A model generated the notes under the pieces. It made no database searches. It saw nothing but the letters and a program-made list of their open reading frames with translations, and had not been told where the DNA came from. Below, one piece after another: positions 1 to 9,045 of a DNA stretch of 10,647 nt; within the stretch, counting starts at the first letter, position 1, and every line of letters begins with the position of its first letter. The stretch comes from an uncultured Eubacteriales bacterium (lineage in GTDB: Bacteria > Bacillota > Clostridia > Christensenellales > Aristaeellaceae). Made by a program: the position numbers and the translations under genes. The stretch spans positions 1 through 10,647 of the forward strand of contig UQNM01000072.1 of the NCBI GenBank assembly GCA_900542395.1, written 5' to 3'.

Positions 1-38
1 GACGCTTAACGCCGATGCGGAAAAAAGGACGCATAACA

Positions 39-128
39 ATGAAAAAAATAGTTGGTATATTGCTGACAGTTATCATGTTGGCGGCGGCGGGAGCCTGCGC
101 GATTGGCCTGAAGAAGAAGCACACCTAA
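39..128 (+). CDS. Small hydrophobic peptide, 29 aa
   Basis: This short ORF reads MKKIVGILLTVIM followed by an Ala/Gly-rich stretch, a single Cys and a lysine-rich tail ending KKKHT. It has one hydrophobic segment (about residues 4-23) flanked by lysines, as in a small single-pass membrane peptide or a very short lipoprotein-like leader; the LAAAGAC stretch is only a poor lipobox. An AAAAGGA ribosome-binding-like site lies at 24-30, about nine bases before the ATG. A strong terminator follows seven bases after the stop, so it would be the last gene of a unit entering from the left. The frame is also open upstream to the window edge, so it could instead be the C-terminal anchor of a longer protein; a stop at 7-9 in another frame may be the end of the preceding gene. 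No family is recognised. Confidence 0.4.
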   Translation: MKKIVGILLTVIMLAAAGACAIGLKKKHT

Positions 129-134
129 AAACGT

Positions 135-182
135 AAAAAAGACGAGGCTGTTCCCCTCAAGCGGAGGGGAACGCCTTTTTTT
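135..182 (+). terminator. Rho-independent terminator
   Basis: A perfect nine-base-pair stem (GTTCCCCTC at 150-158 with GAGGGGAAC at 164-172) closes a five-base loop. It is extended by AGGC/GCCT (145-148 with 173-176) past one bulged T and followed by seven Ts at 176-182. A-runs on the left side pair with the T-run, so it could work in both directions. It ends the unit to the left of the adaptor gene. Confidence 0.9.
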
Positions 183-216
183 AATGCGTGAAAATTTGCC
201 GAAACGATTCAACAGG

Positions 217-248
217 TTCACATTTCTGCCATGAAATTCCATTAAAAT
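217..248 (+). promoter_or_regulatory. Possible weak promoter for the adaptor-like gene
   Basis: A TTCACA box at 217-222 (one mismatch to TTGACA) lies upstream of TAAAAT at 243-248 (one mismatch to TATAAT). The spacer is 20 bases, longer than the usual 16-18, so the pairing is doubtful. Because a strong terminator lies just upstream, some promoter is expected between 183 and 290, and this is the best candidate I see. Confidence 0.3.
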
Positions 249-275
249 GGCCGCCGTAGTCAATCAATACGAACC

Positions 276-281
276 AGGAGG
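276..281 (+). promoter_or_regulatory. Ribosome binding site fixing the adaptor start at 291
   Basis: A perfect AGGAGG directly abuts an ATG at 282, too close for initiation there, and lies nine bases before the in-frame ATG at 291. The start at 291 is therefore preferred. Confidence 0.75.
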
Positions 282-290
282 ATGGATTTC

Positions 291-845
291 ATGGGCGAAA
301 AGGATGTGCATGAATCTGAATTGAACGCGGCGCAGCCTGCGCGGCGACCCAAGAAGAAAAAGCGCGGCAGGGCGGGCAAGGTCATCCGCAAAACGGTGAA
401 AATCGTCGTCGTGCTTGTGTTGGCGGTCGGCGCGGGGCTGACGCTCACGCTGGCCGTTGACGAGCTGGATATCCTCTCCGTTCAGCCGGGGCAGCGCGCG
501 GCGCTCTCCGTCGATGCGCTGTCCGACGCGGCGTTGACCGGCGTGGTGCAGAAGGTCGCGCCGCTGGGCGACACAAGCTCCGGCGTGACGACCTACGACG
601 TGACCGTGACGGTGAGCAGCGAGGATGAGCGCGTCAAAGGCGGCATGAACGTCTCCGGCGAGATCATCGTGAATGCCGAAGACGACGCGATTTTGATTCC
701 GACGGACGCGCTGCAAAAGGACGGCGCGGGGTATTGCGTGACGCTGGAAAGCGGCGAAACGCGCCGGGTGACGCTGGGCATGATGACCGACGAGACGACG
801 CAGATTCTTGACGGAATCGGCGTTGGGGAGACGGTGGTTTATTAA
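291..845 (+). CDS. Shortened MacA/HlyD-type periplasmic adaptor-like protein
   Basis: The 184-residue product has a charged, lysine/arginine-rich N-terminus (residues 20-34), one membrane segment (about 36-54), then a sequence typical of the beta-barrel and membrane-proximal parts of RND/ABC efflux adaptors. VDELDI at 56-61 and a VxPGQ turn at 64-68 begin the barrel; the GVTTYDVTV strand is at 98-106, the KGGMN turn at 116-120, ILIPTDAL at 134-141, and the usual final GETVVY closes the protein. Adaptors of this family are commonly about 350-500 residues and carry a biotinyl-lipoyl domain and often a coiled-coil hairpin between membrane segment and barrel. Here both are missing and the membrane helix runs straight into the barrel, as if an in-frame internal deletion had occurred. 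The reading frame is intact and has a good ribosome binding site, so it may be expressed. No transporter ATPase or permease gene is next to it inside the window. The role is unknown: a remnant, or a minimal membrane-tethered barrel. Confidence 0.7.
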   Translation: MGEKDVHESELNAAQPARRPKKKKRGRAGKVIRKTVKIVVVLVLAVGAGLTLTLAVDELDILSVQPGQRAALSVDALSDAALTGVVQKVAPLGDTSSGVTTYDVTVTVSSEDERVKGGMNVSGEIIVNAEDDAILIPTDALQKDGAGYCVTLESGETRRVTLGMMTDETTQILDGIGVGETVVY

Positions 846-875
846 GGCTTTCCGTCACGCCTGCAAAGAGGGAGG

Positions 876-905
876 CATAAATAAAGCCCCCTCTTAGAGG
901 GAGCT
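876..905 (-). terminator. Terminator of the GtrII-like/GNAT operon
   Basis: On the minus strand AGCTCCCTC (905-897) pairs with GAGGGGGCT (893-885) around a three-base TAA loop, with one G-U pair, and is followed by the T-rich TTTATTTAT. It sits 12 bases past the GNAT stop. On the plus strand no T-run follows the hairpin, so it serves the minus-strand genes; the adaptor gene shows no clear terminator of its own. Confidence 0.65.
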
Positions 906-916
906 GACCGGGGGCG

Positions 917-1465
917 TTAACCGTTTCGTTTACTTTCGCTGTACGCCATGACCTTCTCGCACAGATCGACGGTGAAAGTATCAAACTCGGCCTGCGAAAG
1001 GGCGCGGGGATGGCTCATAACGATGAGCGCGTGGCCGTGGTTGGCCGCCTGATACGGCGGATGAACGTGTGCGAAGCCGTTGGCGATGTAGCCGCAGCGC
1101 TCGTAAAAGCCCTTGCGGCGAACGGCGACGTCATCCGTGAGCGGGTCGATTTCCAGAATGATCGGCTTGCCTTTTTTCGCCAGTTCGGCGAGGATCAGCG
1201 TGCCCAGACCGTGACCGCGCATGGACGGCTCGACGCAGAGATGCTCCACATAGATATACGCGCCGAAATCCCAGTAGAGGATCAGACCGGCCAGCACGCC
1301 ATCCAGCAGGCAGAGATCGAAGTGATACAGCGGATCATTCATCGCGGCCTGCTGATCCGGCCAGAGGCGCAATTCATGCGCGGGAAAGCTCCGGCGGTAC
1401 AGCGCCATGGCGGCGTCCATCAACGGGCCGCTCGCGTCACGGCAGCGGCCAAAGGTCAATCCCAT
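917..1465 (-). CDS. GNAT family N-acetyltransferase
   Basis: This 182-residue protein has the size and layout of a stand-alone GNAT enzyme, which transfers an acetyl group from acetyl-CoA to an amine. The acetyl-CoA pyrophosphate-binding motif A is clear: the strand YVEHLCVEP (72-80) is followed by R83-G84-H85-G86-L87-G88. The later strand IILEID (102-107) and FYERCGYI (120-127) match the motif B region. The acceptor cannot be told from the sequence; the aromatic and acidic N-terminal part (SFP..E..LWPDQQ, 26-39) resembles small-molecule or peptide acetylating members. The ATG overlaps the upstream stop in a TGATG arrangement, with AGGAGG seven bases before it inside the upstream gene's end, so translation is probably coupled to the GtrII-like gene. 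Whether it modifies the same surface polymer as its partner is inference only. Confidence 0.85.
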   Translation of the reverse strand: MGLTFGRCRDASGPLMDAAMALYRRSFPAHELRLWPDQQAAMNDPLYHFDLCLLDGVLAGLILYWDFGAYIYVEHLCVEPSMRGHGLGTLILAELAKKGKPIILEIDPLTDDVAVRRKGFYERCGYIANGFAHVHPPYQAANHGHALIVMSHPRALSQAEFDTFTVDLCEKVMAYSESKRNG

Positions 1466-2982
1466 CAGAAAACCTCCTGCTCAATATCGCTTAATTTGAT
1501 GACCAGTGTGCCGTCGAGCATCCGGCAGCAGTCCTCCGCCGGGAAGGCGGGCATGGCCTGCACATCGTCCCGCGCGGCGAGCTGGCCGAGCGTAAAGGCA
1601 TCCACAAGATTAAAGGGATAACCCATGACTTCCCACATGTACCACGTATTTCCCTCGTCATCCACGGCGGCGTAATTGTTGCGGGTGACATCCAGCGCGT
1701 CGAGCTTTTCAAAGCCCTCGTGCACGGCGGACACATCCGAATCCTCAATGGAGCCGACGAGCGCAACGGGCGTATTGCTGAGCTCAAATTCGGGTTCGGC
1801 CTCGGCACGGGCAATGACACGGGTCATCACGGACAGGGTAGAATCAAATTCCAGCGCTTTTTTCAGATAGACCTGATTGGCGAAGAGCGTCGTTCCCAGC
1901 AGCGCAACGCCGAGCGTGACGCTGCCGAGCCGATAGGCCAGATGGCGCTCGTCGATGGAAAACTCGAACGCGGCTTGCAGCAGAATGATGAGAAGCGCAT
2001 CCAGCAGGACATAGGGCATGCTGGTCTGGTCGGCAGGGAGCGTGGAAAAGGCGGGCAGATTGACCAGCAGCGGGAAGACGAGAAGCAGCAGAATCACCCC
2101 GGAAGCGCGCCCCTTCAAATGGGGCAGCCGTTTGAAAAGCGCGAACGCGCCGAGCGCAATCAACAATGCATGGAGAACCGCGCCGACGTGCGTGTAAATG
2201 GTCAGCGGCTGAAAGAGCAGATTGAACGGATAAAGCCATGCGCCGACCAGCCCTTTGCCCGCCGGGGTTTGCAGCGAGGCCTCAAGGTCGAGACCGAAGC
2301 GACGCAGGAACAGCAGAAAGCCGCCGCCGCAGAGCGCCATGCCCAGCGCCGCGCACAGCAGCGCGCGAACGGCGCAGCGAAGGACGGCGCGCGACGTTTC
2401 CTCATCATCGGACAGGAGCGACCGGAGCAGGCAGAGCGCGGTCAGGGAAAGGAAGAAGGCGAGTGCGCAGCGATCCAGCGCCTGTGCTCCGGCCAGAACA
2501 AGCGCGCCAAGCAGTGCACCCGCGCGAACGCGCAGACACAGCACGACTGCGCACACCGCCAGCAGAACGGCGAGAAAGAGCGAATCCGCCGTGTGAATCG
2601 AACCGGCAAAGGCGGCCAGAACGGCCGGAGAAAGCGCCATCGCGCCGCTGAGCATCGCAATCAGATACGGCGAGGCGAGATGAAGCAGCCCGCAGATGAG
2701 CGCTGAGGCCAGAGAAAGATAGGCGGCGCTGAGCAGCCCGACCCAGAGCGGCGAGGCGATCGCTCCGCGGATGCGCCAGTAAATCGGCAGAAGGAACGCG
2801 CCGGAGGAAATCTGCGCGCTGCTGCCCTTGGCGGCGTTGAGCATGACGGACGCGCCGGAATAGGTCAGATTTGTGAAGCAAAAGCCATGCGCGACAAGGA
2901 CGAGCAGCAGCGTGAGAAGCGCGGCGCTGCGAAGCGCTTTTGCGTTGGCGCGGGGAAAAACGGCGGAAAGAAGACGGCGCAT
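1465..2982 (-). CDS. GtrII-like glucosyltransferase-family membrane protein
   Basis: The 505-residue protein is strongly hydrophobic: about ten to twelve membrane segments (first at about 18-38, last at about 352-369) followed by a soluble extracytoplasmic C-terminal domain of about 135 residues. It resembles the GtrII-type glucosyltransferase-domain proteins of Clostridia, polytopic enzymes thought to add sugars from a lipid carrier to surface polymers. Matching landmarks are AHGF at 31-34 ending the first helix, the QISSGAFLLPIY loop at 57-68, ASPLWVGLL at 76-84, NQVYLKKALEFDSTLSVMTR at 369-388, GYPFNLVDA at 454-462 and MPAFPAED at 477-484 with a final LVIKLSD. Two loop positions where I expect acidic and basic residues read GAS (43-45) and GAF (61-63), so activity is uncertain. 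The ATG at 2982 is chosen because AGGAG at 2992-2996 is nine bases away; a TTG six bases earlier is too close. It is the first gene of a two-gene operon with the GNAT gene. Confidence 0.7.
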   Translation of the reverse strand: MRRLLSAVFPRANAKALRSAALLTLLLVLVAHGFCFTNLTYSGASVMLNAAKGSSAQISSGAFLLPIYWRIRGAIASPLWVGLLSAAYLSLASALICGLLHLASPYLIAMLSGAMALSPAVLAAFAGSIHTADSLFLAVLLAVCAVVLCLRVRAGALLGALVLAGAQALDRCALAFFLSLTALCLLRSLLSDDEETSRAVLRCAVRALLCAALGMALCGGGFLLFLRRFGLDLEASLQTPAGKGLVGAWLYPFNLLFQPLTIYTHVGAVLHALLIALGAFALFKRLPHLKGRASGVILLLLVFPLLVNLPAFSTLPADQTSMPYVLLDALLIILLQAAFEFSIDERHLAYRLGSVTLGVALLGTTLFANQVYLKKALEFDSTLSVMTRVIARAEAEPEFELSNTPVALVGSIEDSDVSAVHEGFEKLDALDVTRNNYAAVDDEGNTWYMWEVMGYPFNLVDAFTLGQLAARDDVQAMPAFPAEDCCRMLDGTLVIKLSDIEQEVF

Positions 2983-2991
2983 AATCAAAAA

Positions 2992-2996
2992 CTCCT
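2992..2996 (-). promoter_or_regulatory. Ribosome binding site of the GtrII-like gene
   Basis: AGGAG on the minus strand lies nine bases before ATG 2982 but only three before an in-frame TTG at 2988, which decides for the ATG. Confidence 0.7.
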
Positions 2997-3100
2997 TTGA
3001 CGATCATCCTGAAAAGCTCCGAAAAAAACCACAGCGTAAACCGAGTGGAAAGAAAGCGGAAGCAAGACAAATCAACCGACATATAAACGGGTTAAGGACG

Positions 3101-3129
3101 ATTGTATCGGTCGGCGGCGCGCTTGTCAA
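3101..3129 (-). promoter_or_regulatory. SigA-type promoter of the GtrII-like/GNAT operon
   Basis: On the minus strand a perfect TTGACA (3129-3124) is followed after exactly 17 bases by TACAAT (3106-3101), one mismatch from consensus. Transcription should begin near 3095, giving a leader of about 110 bases. A short inverted repeat, CGAT-ACA-ATCG, covers the -10 box and could be an operator, though it may be chance. Confidence 0.8.
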
Positions 3130-3255
3130 GAGCCATTTCGACAAAACGGGCGGGTCAGGTCGTCAGATCATGTGTGCAGAGGGCATAAGGAAGGGCTGAT
3201 TTCTTCCATAAGCGCCAAAATGTGCTCAAAATCGATGCGAAATTTCCTGCCGCGG

Positions 3256-3284
3256 TTGACATTAAATTGCCAGAAGGCTATAAT
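3256..3284 (+). promoter_or_regulatory. Perfect-consensus SigA-type promoter of PFOR
   Basis: TTGACA at 3256-3261 and TATAAT at 3279-3284 are both exact consensus boxes with the ideal 17-base spacer. Transcription should start near 3291, leaving a leader of about 90 bases. So strong a promoter fits the very high expression usual for this enzyme in fermenting anaerobes. Confidence 0.9.
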
Positions 3285-3365
3285 AGAAAACGTGGAGAAA
3301 TGTCTGCTTGCGACGATCCCTGCGCGGGCGGGCTTCTCACAGAGGCGTTAAACCTTGATTTACAT

Positions 3366-3372
3366 AGGGAGG
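3366..3372 (+). promoter_or_regulatory. Ribosome binding site fixing the PFOR start at 3382
   Basis: AGGGAGG lies nine bases before ATG 3382. The same frame is open from a TTG at 3355, but that codon has no upstream site and the extra nine residues do not look like PFOR. Bases 3370-3375 (AGGTTT) could pair with AAACCT at 3350-3355 and partly cover this site. Confidence 0.8.
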
Positions 3373-3381
3373 TTTTTACCA

Positions 3382-6861
<3,480 letters not shown>

Positions 6862-6898
6862 TTTCGGCTGCGCCGCCTGAGCGGTAGAAAACAATCAA

Positions 6899-6941
6899 AG
6901 CCCCGTTCTTTTCCGCAGACGCGGAGGAGAACGGGGTTTTT
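6899..6941 (+). terminator. Rho-independent terminator after PFOR
   Basis: CCCCGTTCT (6901-6909) pairs perfectly with AGAACGGGG (6928-6936); inside it TCCGC (6912-6916) pairs with GCGGA (6921-6925) around an AGAC loop. Five Ts follow at 6937-6941. It begins 37 bases after the PFOR stop. Confidence 0.93.
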
Positions 6942-7006
6942 GTATGCCGAAAAGCGCGCCAAACCCGCCCAAGCGTGTCAAAAATTGACGAAAAAGTTAA
7001 AAATGC

Positions 7007-7035
7007 TTGCAACTCTGTGACAAAAACTTTATAAT
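7007..7035 (+). promoter_or_regulatory. SigA-type promoter of the SH3b protein gene
   Basis: An exact TATAAT at 7030-7035 lies 17 bases after TTGCAA at 7007-7012 (four of six matches to consensus). The preceding stretch 6980-7003 is very A-rich and could act as an UP-like element. Transcription should start near 7042, about 56 bases before the chosen start codon. Confidence 0.8.
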
Positions 7036-7082
7036 GGGCGTATACCATGAATGATCTATCCCCATGCCGATTGGGCAGGGTT

Positions 7083-7089
7083 AAGGAGG
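7083..7089 (+). promoter_or_regulatory. Ribosome binding site fixing the SH3b protein start at 7098
   Basis: AAGGAGG lies eight bases before ATG 7098. An earlier in-frame ATG at 7047 would add 17 residues but has no such site and lies almost at the predicted transcription start. Confidence 0.8.
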
Positions 7090-7097
7090 GTTTTACG

Positions 7098-8630
7098 ATG
7101 GCCAGAAACCGCGATTATGATGACGGCGACTTTGACCAGCCGAAGCGCAGCAGCCCCTATCAGGATATGGACGGCGACGAATATGACGACGATTACGCCG
7201 ACGACTATGAGGACGAGGACGAATACGCCGCTTCAAGCGTGAAAAAGGGCGCGCGAAAGGGCGGCGGAAGTGCCGGCGGGACGGTGAAAATGCTCGGCGG
7301 CGTGATTGTGCTGCTGGTCGTGATTTTGATCGCGCTGGTTGTCGTGCGCGCGGTCATCACCAACAAGCGAAACACGAACGGCGGCGTGAAGCCGAGCGAA
7401 TCCGTAAACATGATTCCGGAGCAGACGACGAACCCTGCGCCGATTGTCTTCGGCCCGGTGGGCGACGCGACGGACGAGCCGACCGTAAGCGGCGGCGATG
7501 CGTACATCACGCCCGACAGCGATTGGAGCGCGGGCTTTGCGACCCCCGACATGGGCGGCGAGGACGCGAACGACCCCGTGACGGACGACACGGGATACGA
7601 CGAAACGGGCGAATTGGATATCGAAACGCCCGCGCCGGTGATTGCGACGGCTGAACCGACGGCCACGCCGGACGTGACGGCGACGCCGCTGCCGATCATC
7701 CTGACCAACACGCCGACCCCGACGCCGGAACCGACGGCCACGCCGACGCCGTCGCCGAGCCCGACCCCCAGCCCCACGCCGAAGCCGAGCCCGACGCCTG
7801 TGGCCGAAATCGGGACGGGAACAGTGAACCGCGACGCCAAACTGCGCGCGGATGCGGTCGCCAACGCGAAGGTGAAAAAGACCATCAAAAAGGGCGAAAG
7901 CGTCACCATTCACGAGGCGAAAACGGATTCCACCGGCAAGCTCTGGTATTATCTGACTGTGGACGACAGCAAGGACGAGGGCTGGATGCGCGATTACGTC
8001 GTCACGACGAAGCAGAAGATTTCCGCCCCGACCCCGAGCGACACAGCGGAGGAAAGCGCGGCGGTCGGAGAGGAGACGGCGGATTCGACCGAGACGAGCG
8101 CGAATCAGGAAGTGATCGCGACGGCGAAGACGAACCGCGCGGCCAATCTGCGCCAGACGATGGGCGGCAAGGTACTTGTGCAGCTCAAAAAGGGCACAAA
8201 GGTCAACATTTACGAGCAGACGACGGACAAAAAGGGCAACGTCTGGTATAAGGCGCAGGCGCAGAACGGCGAGAAGATCGGTTATCTGCGCGATTACGTG
8301 GTGACGCTGGACAAGGGCGCGAGCACGACGGGCTCAAGCGCTTCGACGGCCGCTGCAACGGAGGATTTGCAGGATCGCGAGGTCATCGGCAAGGCGACGA
8401 CGAACCGCGCCGCGAACGTTCGCGAAGAGCCGCTGGCCAACGCGACGGTGGTTCGCCAGCTCGGCAACGGCATGGAGTTGCAGATTCTCGCCAAGTACGC
8501 GGGCGTGAAGGAAGAAACATGGTACGAGGTTGTGACGGCCTCCGGCAAGACGCATGGCTTTGTGCGGGATTACGTCGTATATGTGACGAAGCTCGATAAG
8601 AACGCGCCGACGCTGACCTACGAGAAATAA
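7098..8630 (+). CDS. Membrane-anchored surface protein with three SH3b repeats
   Basis: The 510-residue protein has four parts. Residues 1-45 are a very acidic, presumably cytoplasmic tail rich in Asp, Glu and Tyr. A basic patch (KKGARKGGG, 49-57) precedes one membrane segment (about 65-87), which suggests the rest lies outside. A long linker follows, first acidic and Thr/Pro-rich, then a regular TP/SP/EP run at 205-234 of the sort that spans the cell wall. Three bacterial SH3-like domains fill the C-terminus (about 240-303, 338-403 and 428-496). Each begins with an NR/LR strand (for example TNRAANLR) and ends with Gly, an aromatic residue, one residue and RDYVV, at 298-302, 398-402 and 493-494 respectively. 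SH3b domains usually bind peptidoglycan or its stem peptides. No hydrolase domain is present, so it is more likely a wall-binding, scaffold or sensing protein than an enzyme. It stands alone between a promoter and a bidirectional terminator. The precise function is unknown. Confidence 0.85.
   Translation: MARNRDYDDGDFDQPKRSSPYQDMDGDEYDDDYADDYEDEDEYAASSVKKGARKGGGSAGGTVKMLGGVIVLLVVILIALVVVRAVITNKRNTNGGVKPSESVNMIPEQTTNPAPIVFGPVGDATDEPTVSGGDAYITPDSDWSAGFATPDMGGEDANDPVTDDTGYDETGELDIETPAPVIATAEPTATPDVTATPLPIILTNTPTPTPEPTATPTPSPSPTPSPTPKPSPTPVAEIGTGTVNRDAKLRADAVANAKVKKTIKKGESVTIHEAKTDSTGKLWYYLTVDDSKDEGWMRDYVVTTKQKISAPTPSDTAEESAAVGEETADSTETSANQEVIATAKTNRAANLRQTMGGKVLVQLKKGTKVNIYEQTTDKKGNVWYKAQAQNGEKIGYLRDYVVTLDKGASTTGSSASTAAATEDLQDREVIGKATTNRAANVREEPLANATVVRQLGNGMELQILAKYAGVKEETWYEVVTASGKTHGFVRDYVVYVTKLDKNAPTLTYEK
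7711..7800 (+). repeat. Pro/Thr/Ser coding repeat in the linker
   Basis: A low-complexity run of alternating ACG/AGC/TCG and CCG/CCC codons encodes TP, SP, EP and KP dipeptides. It is part of the SH3b protein's extracytoplasmic linker. Such tracts commonly change length by slippage, but no frame disruption is seen here. Confidence 0.8.
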
Positions 8631-8638
8631 GGGAATAC

Positions 8639-8678
8639 GAAAAAAAGCAGGAGCTTTGCGGGCTTCTGCTTTTTCTTT
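8639..8678 (+). terminator. Bidirectional terminator between convergent genes
   Basis: AGCAGGAGC (8646-8654) pairs with GCTTCTGCT (8662-8670), one G-U pair, around a seven-base loop. A T-rich tract (8670-8678) follows on the plus strand, and the A-run at 8640-8646 gives a T-run on the minus strand. It can therefore end both the SH3b gene and the leftward two-gene cassette. Confidence 0.9.
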
Positions 8679-8686
8679 AGAGAAGT

Positions 8687-9019
8687 TTACAGCATTTTCA
8701 AAAACATTGCAGCGTTTAACGACAAAATTCCCAGCGTCTTATCTTTTGAATAACGGAGTAACTTGTTTCTAACCAAGTCTGTTTTATACTGCTCTTCCTT
8801 GCATACCGGTGCAATCCACATAACAGCGTTAGGCAAATCAGAACAAATGATTTCATCAATGTGTGAACGAGCGGCCGTCGTATCTTCCAGTTTGAGAAGG
8901 TATTGATTCATTCGTTCAAGTTCTGTGGCTGCGGTGTTTCCTTTTCGATAATTCCCCGATAACGTGTTTTCGGCATGGCTGGCCGCATGAAGCAGGTATT
9001 TTTCAACAAATGCATCCAT
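8687..9019 (-). CDS. DUF2019-like protein, putative immunity or HEAT-like protein
   Basis: This 110-residue, predicted soluble and largely helical protein resembles DUF2019 domain proteins. Like them it opens with a helix of the form VEKYLLHAASHAE (5-17), continues with a spaced helix (ATELERMNQYLLKLED, 31-46), has a P-N-A-V-x-W-x-A segment at 63-70, and closes with LGILSLNAAMFLK (96-108), where the family usually shows a small-residue pattern ending in an AxxxLK helix. Proteins of this family are short helical repeats often found beside polymorphic toxin genes, where an immunity role is suspected but not generally proven. No toxin gene is visible nearby. The gene is AT-rich (about 40% G+C in sampled lines against about 60% in dnaE). 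AAAAGGAG lies ten bases before the ATG, and the gap to the upstream membrane gene is 26 bases, so the two probably form one operon. Confidence 0.55.
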   Translation of the reverse strand: MDAFVEKYLLHAASHAENTLSGNYRKGNTAATELERMNQYLLKLEDTTAARSHIDEIICSDLPNAVMWIAPVCKEEQYKTDLVRNKLLRYSKDKTLGILSLNAAMFLKML

Positions 9020-9045
9020 ACTGCGTGTACTCCTTTTTTAGAAAT

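Larger units (their letters stand above)
2983..3381 (+). other. Divergent intergenic region with two promoters
   Basis: This 399-base stretch separates the leftward GtrII-like/GNAT operon from the rightward PFOR gene. It holds one strong promoter for each side (3101-3129 leftward, 3256-3284 rightward), a leader of about 110 bases for the operon and one of about 90 bases for PFOR. Between the promoters (about 3130-3255) I see no gene; there is only a small GGAAG/CTTCC inverted repeat around 3190-3208 of unknown meaning. Confidence 0.7.

Noticed and set aside
6..263. Minus-strand frame of 85 codons at the left end
   Set aside because: It runs through the intrinsic terminator and a promoter-like region and has no family resemblance.
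1010..1621. Plus-strand frame of 203 codons opposite the GNAT gene
   Set aside because: It crosses the GNAT and GtrII-like boundary and is the antisense image of both genes, whose overlapping TGATG junction and ribosome binding site are convincing.
1720..2706. A plus-strand frame of 328 codons inside the GtrII-like gene
   Set aside because: The Gln/Arg/Glu-rich translation is the typical antisense image of a GC-rich hydrophobic membrane gene; the minus-strand gene has clear family signatures.
7711..7800. Repeat tract considered as a CRISPR-like or non-coding repeat
   Set aside because: The repeat unit is a six-base codon pair in frame within a coding linker, with no spacers.
7205..7913. Two overlapping minus-strand frames across the SH3b linker
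   Set aside because: The Gly/Val- and Arg-rich low-complexity translations are reverse images of the Pro/Thr repeat and acidic tail, with no ribosome binding site.
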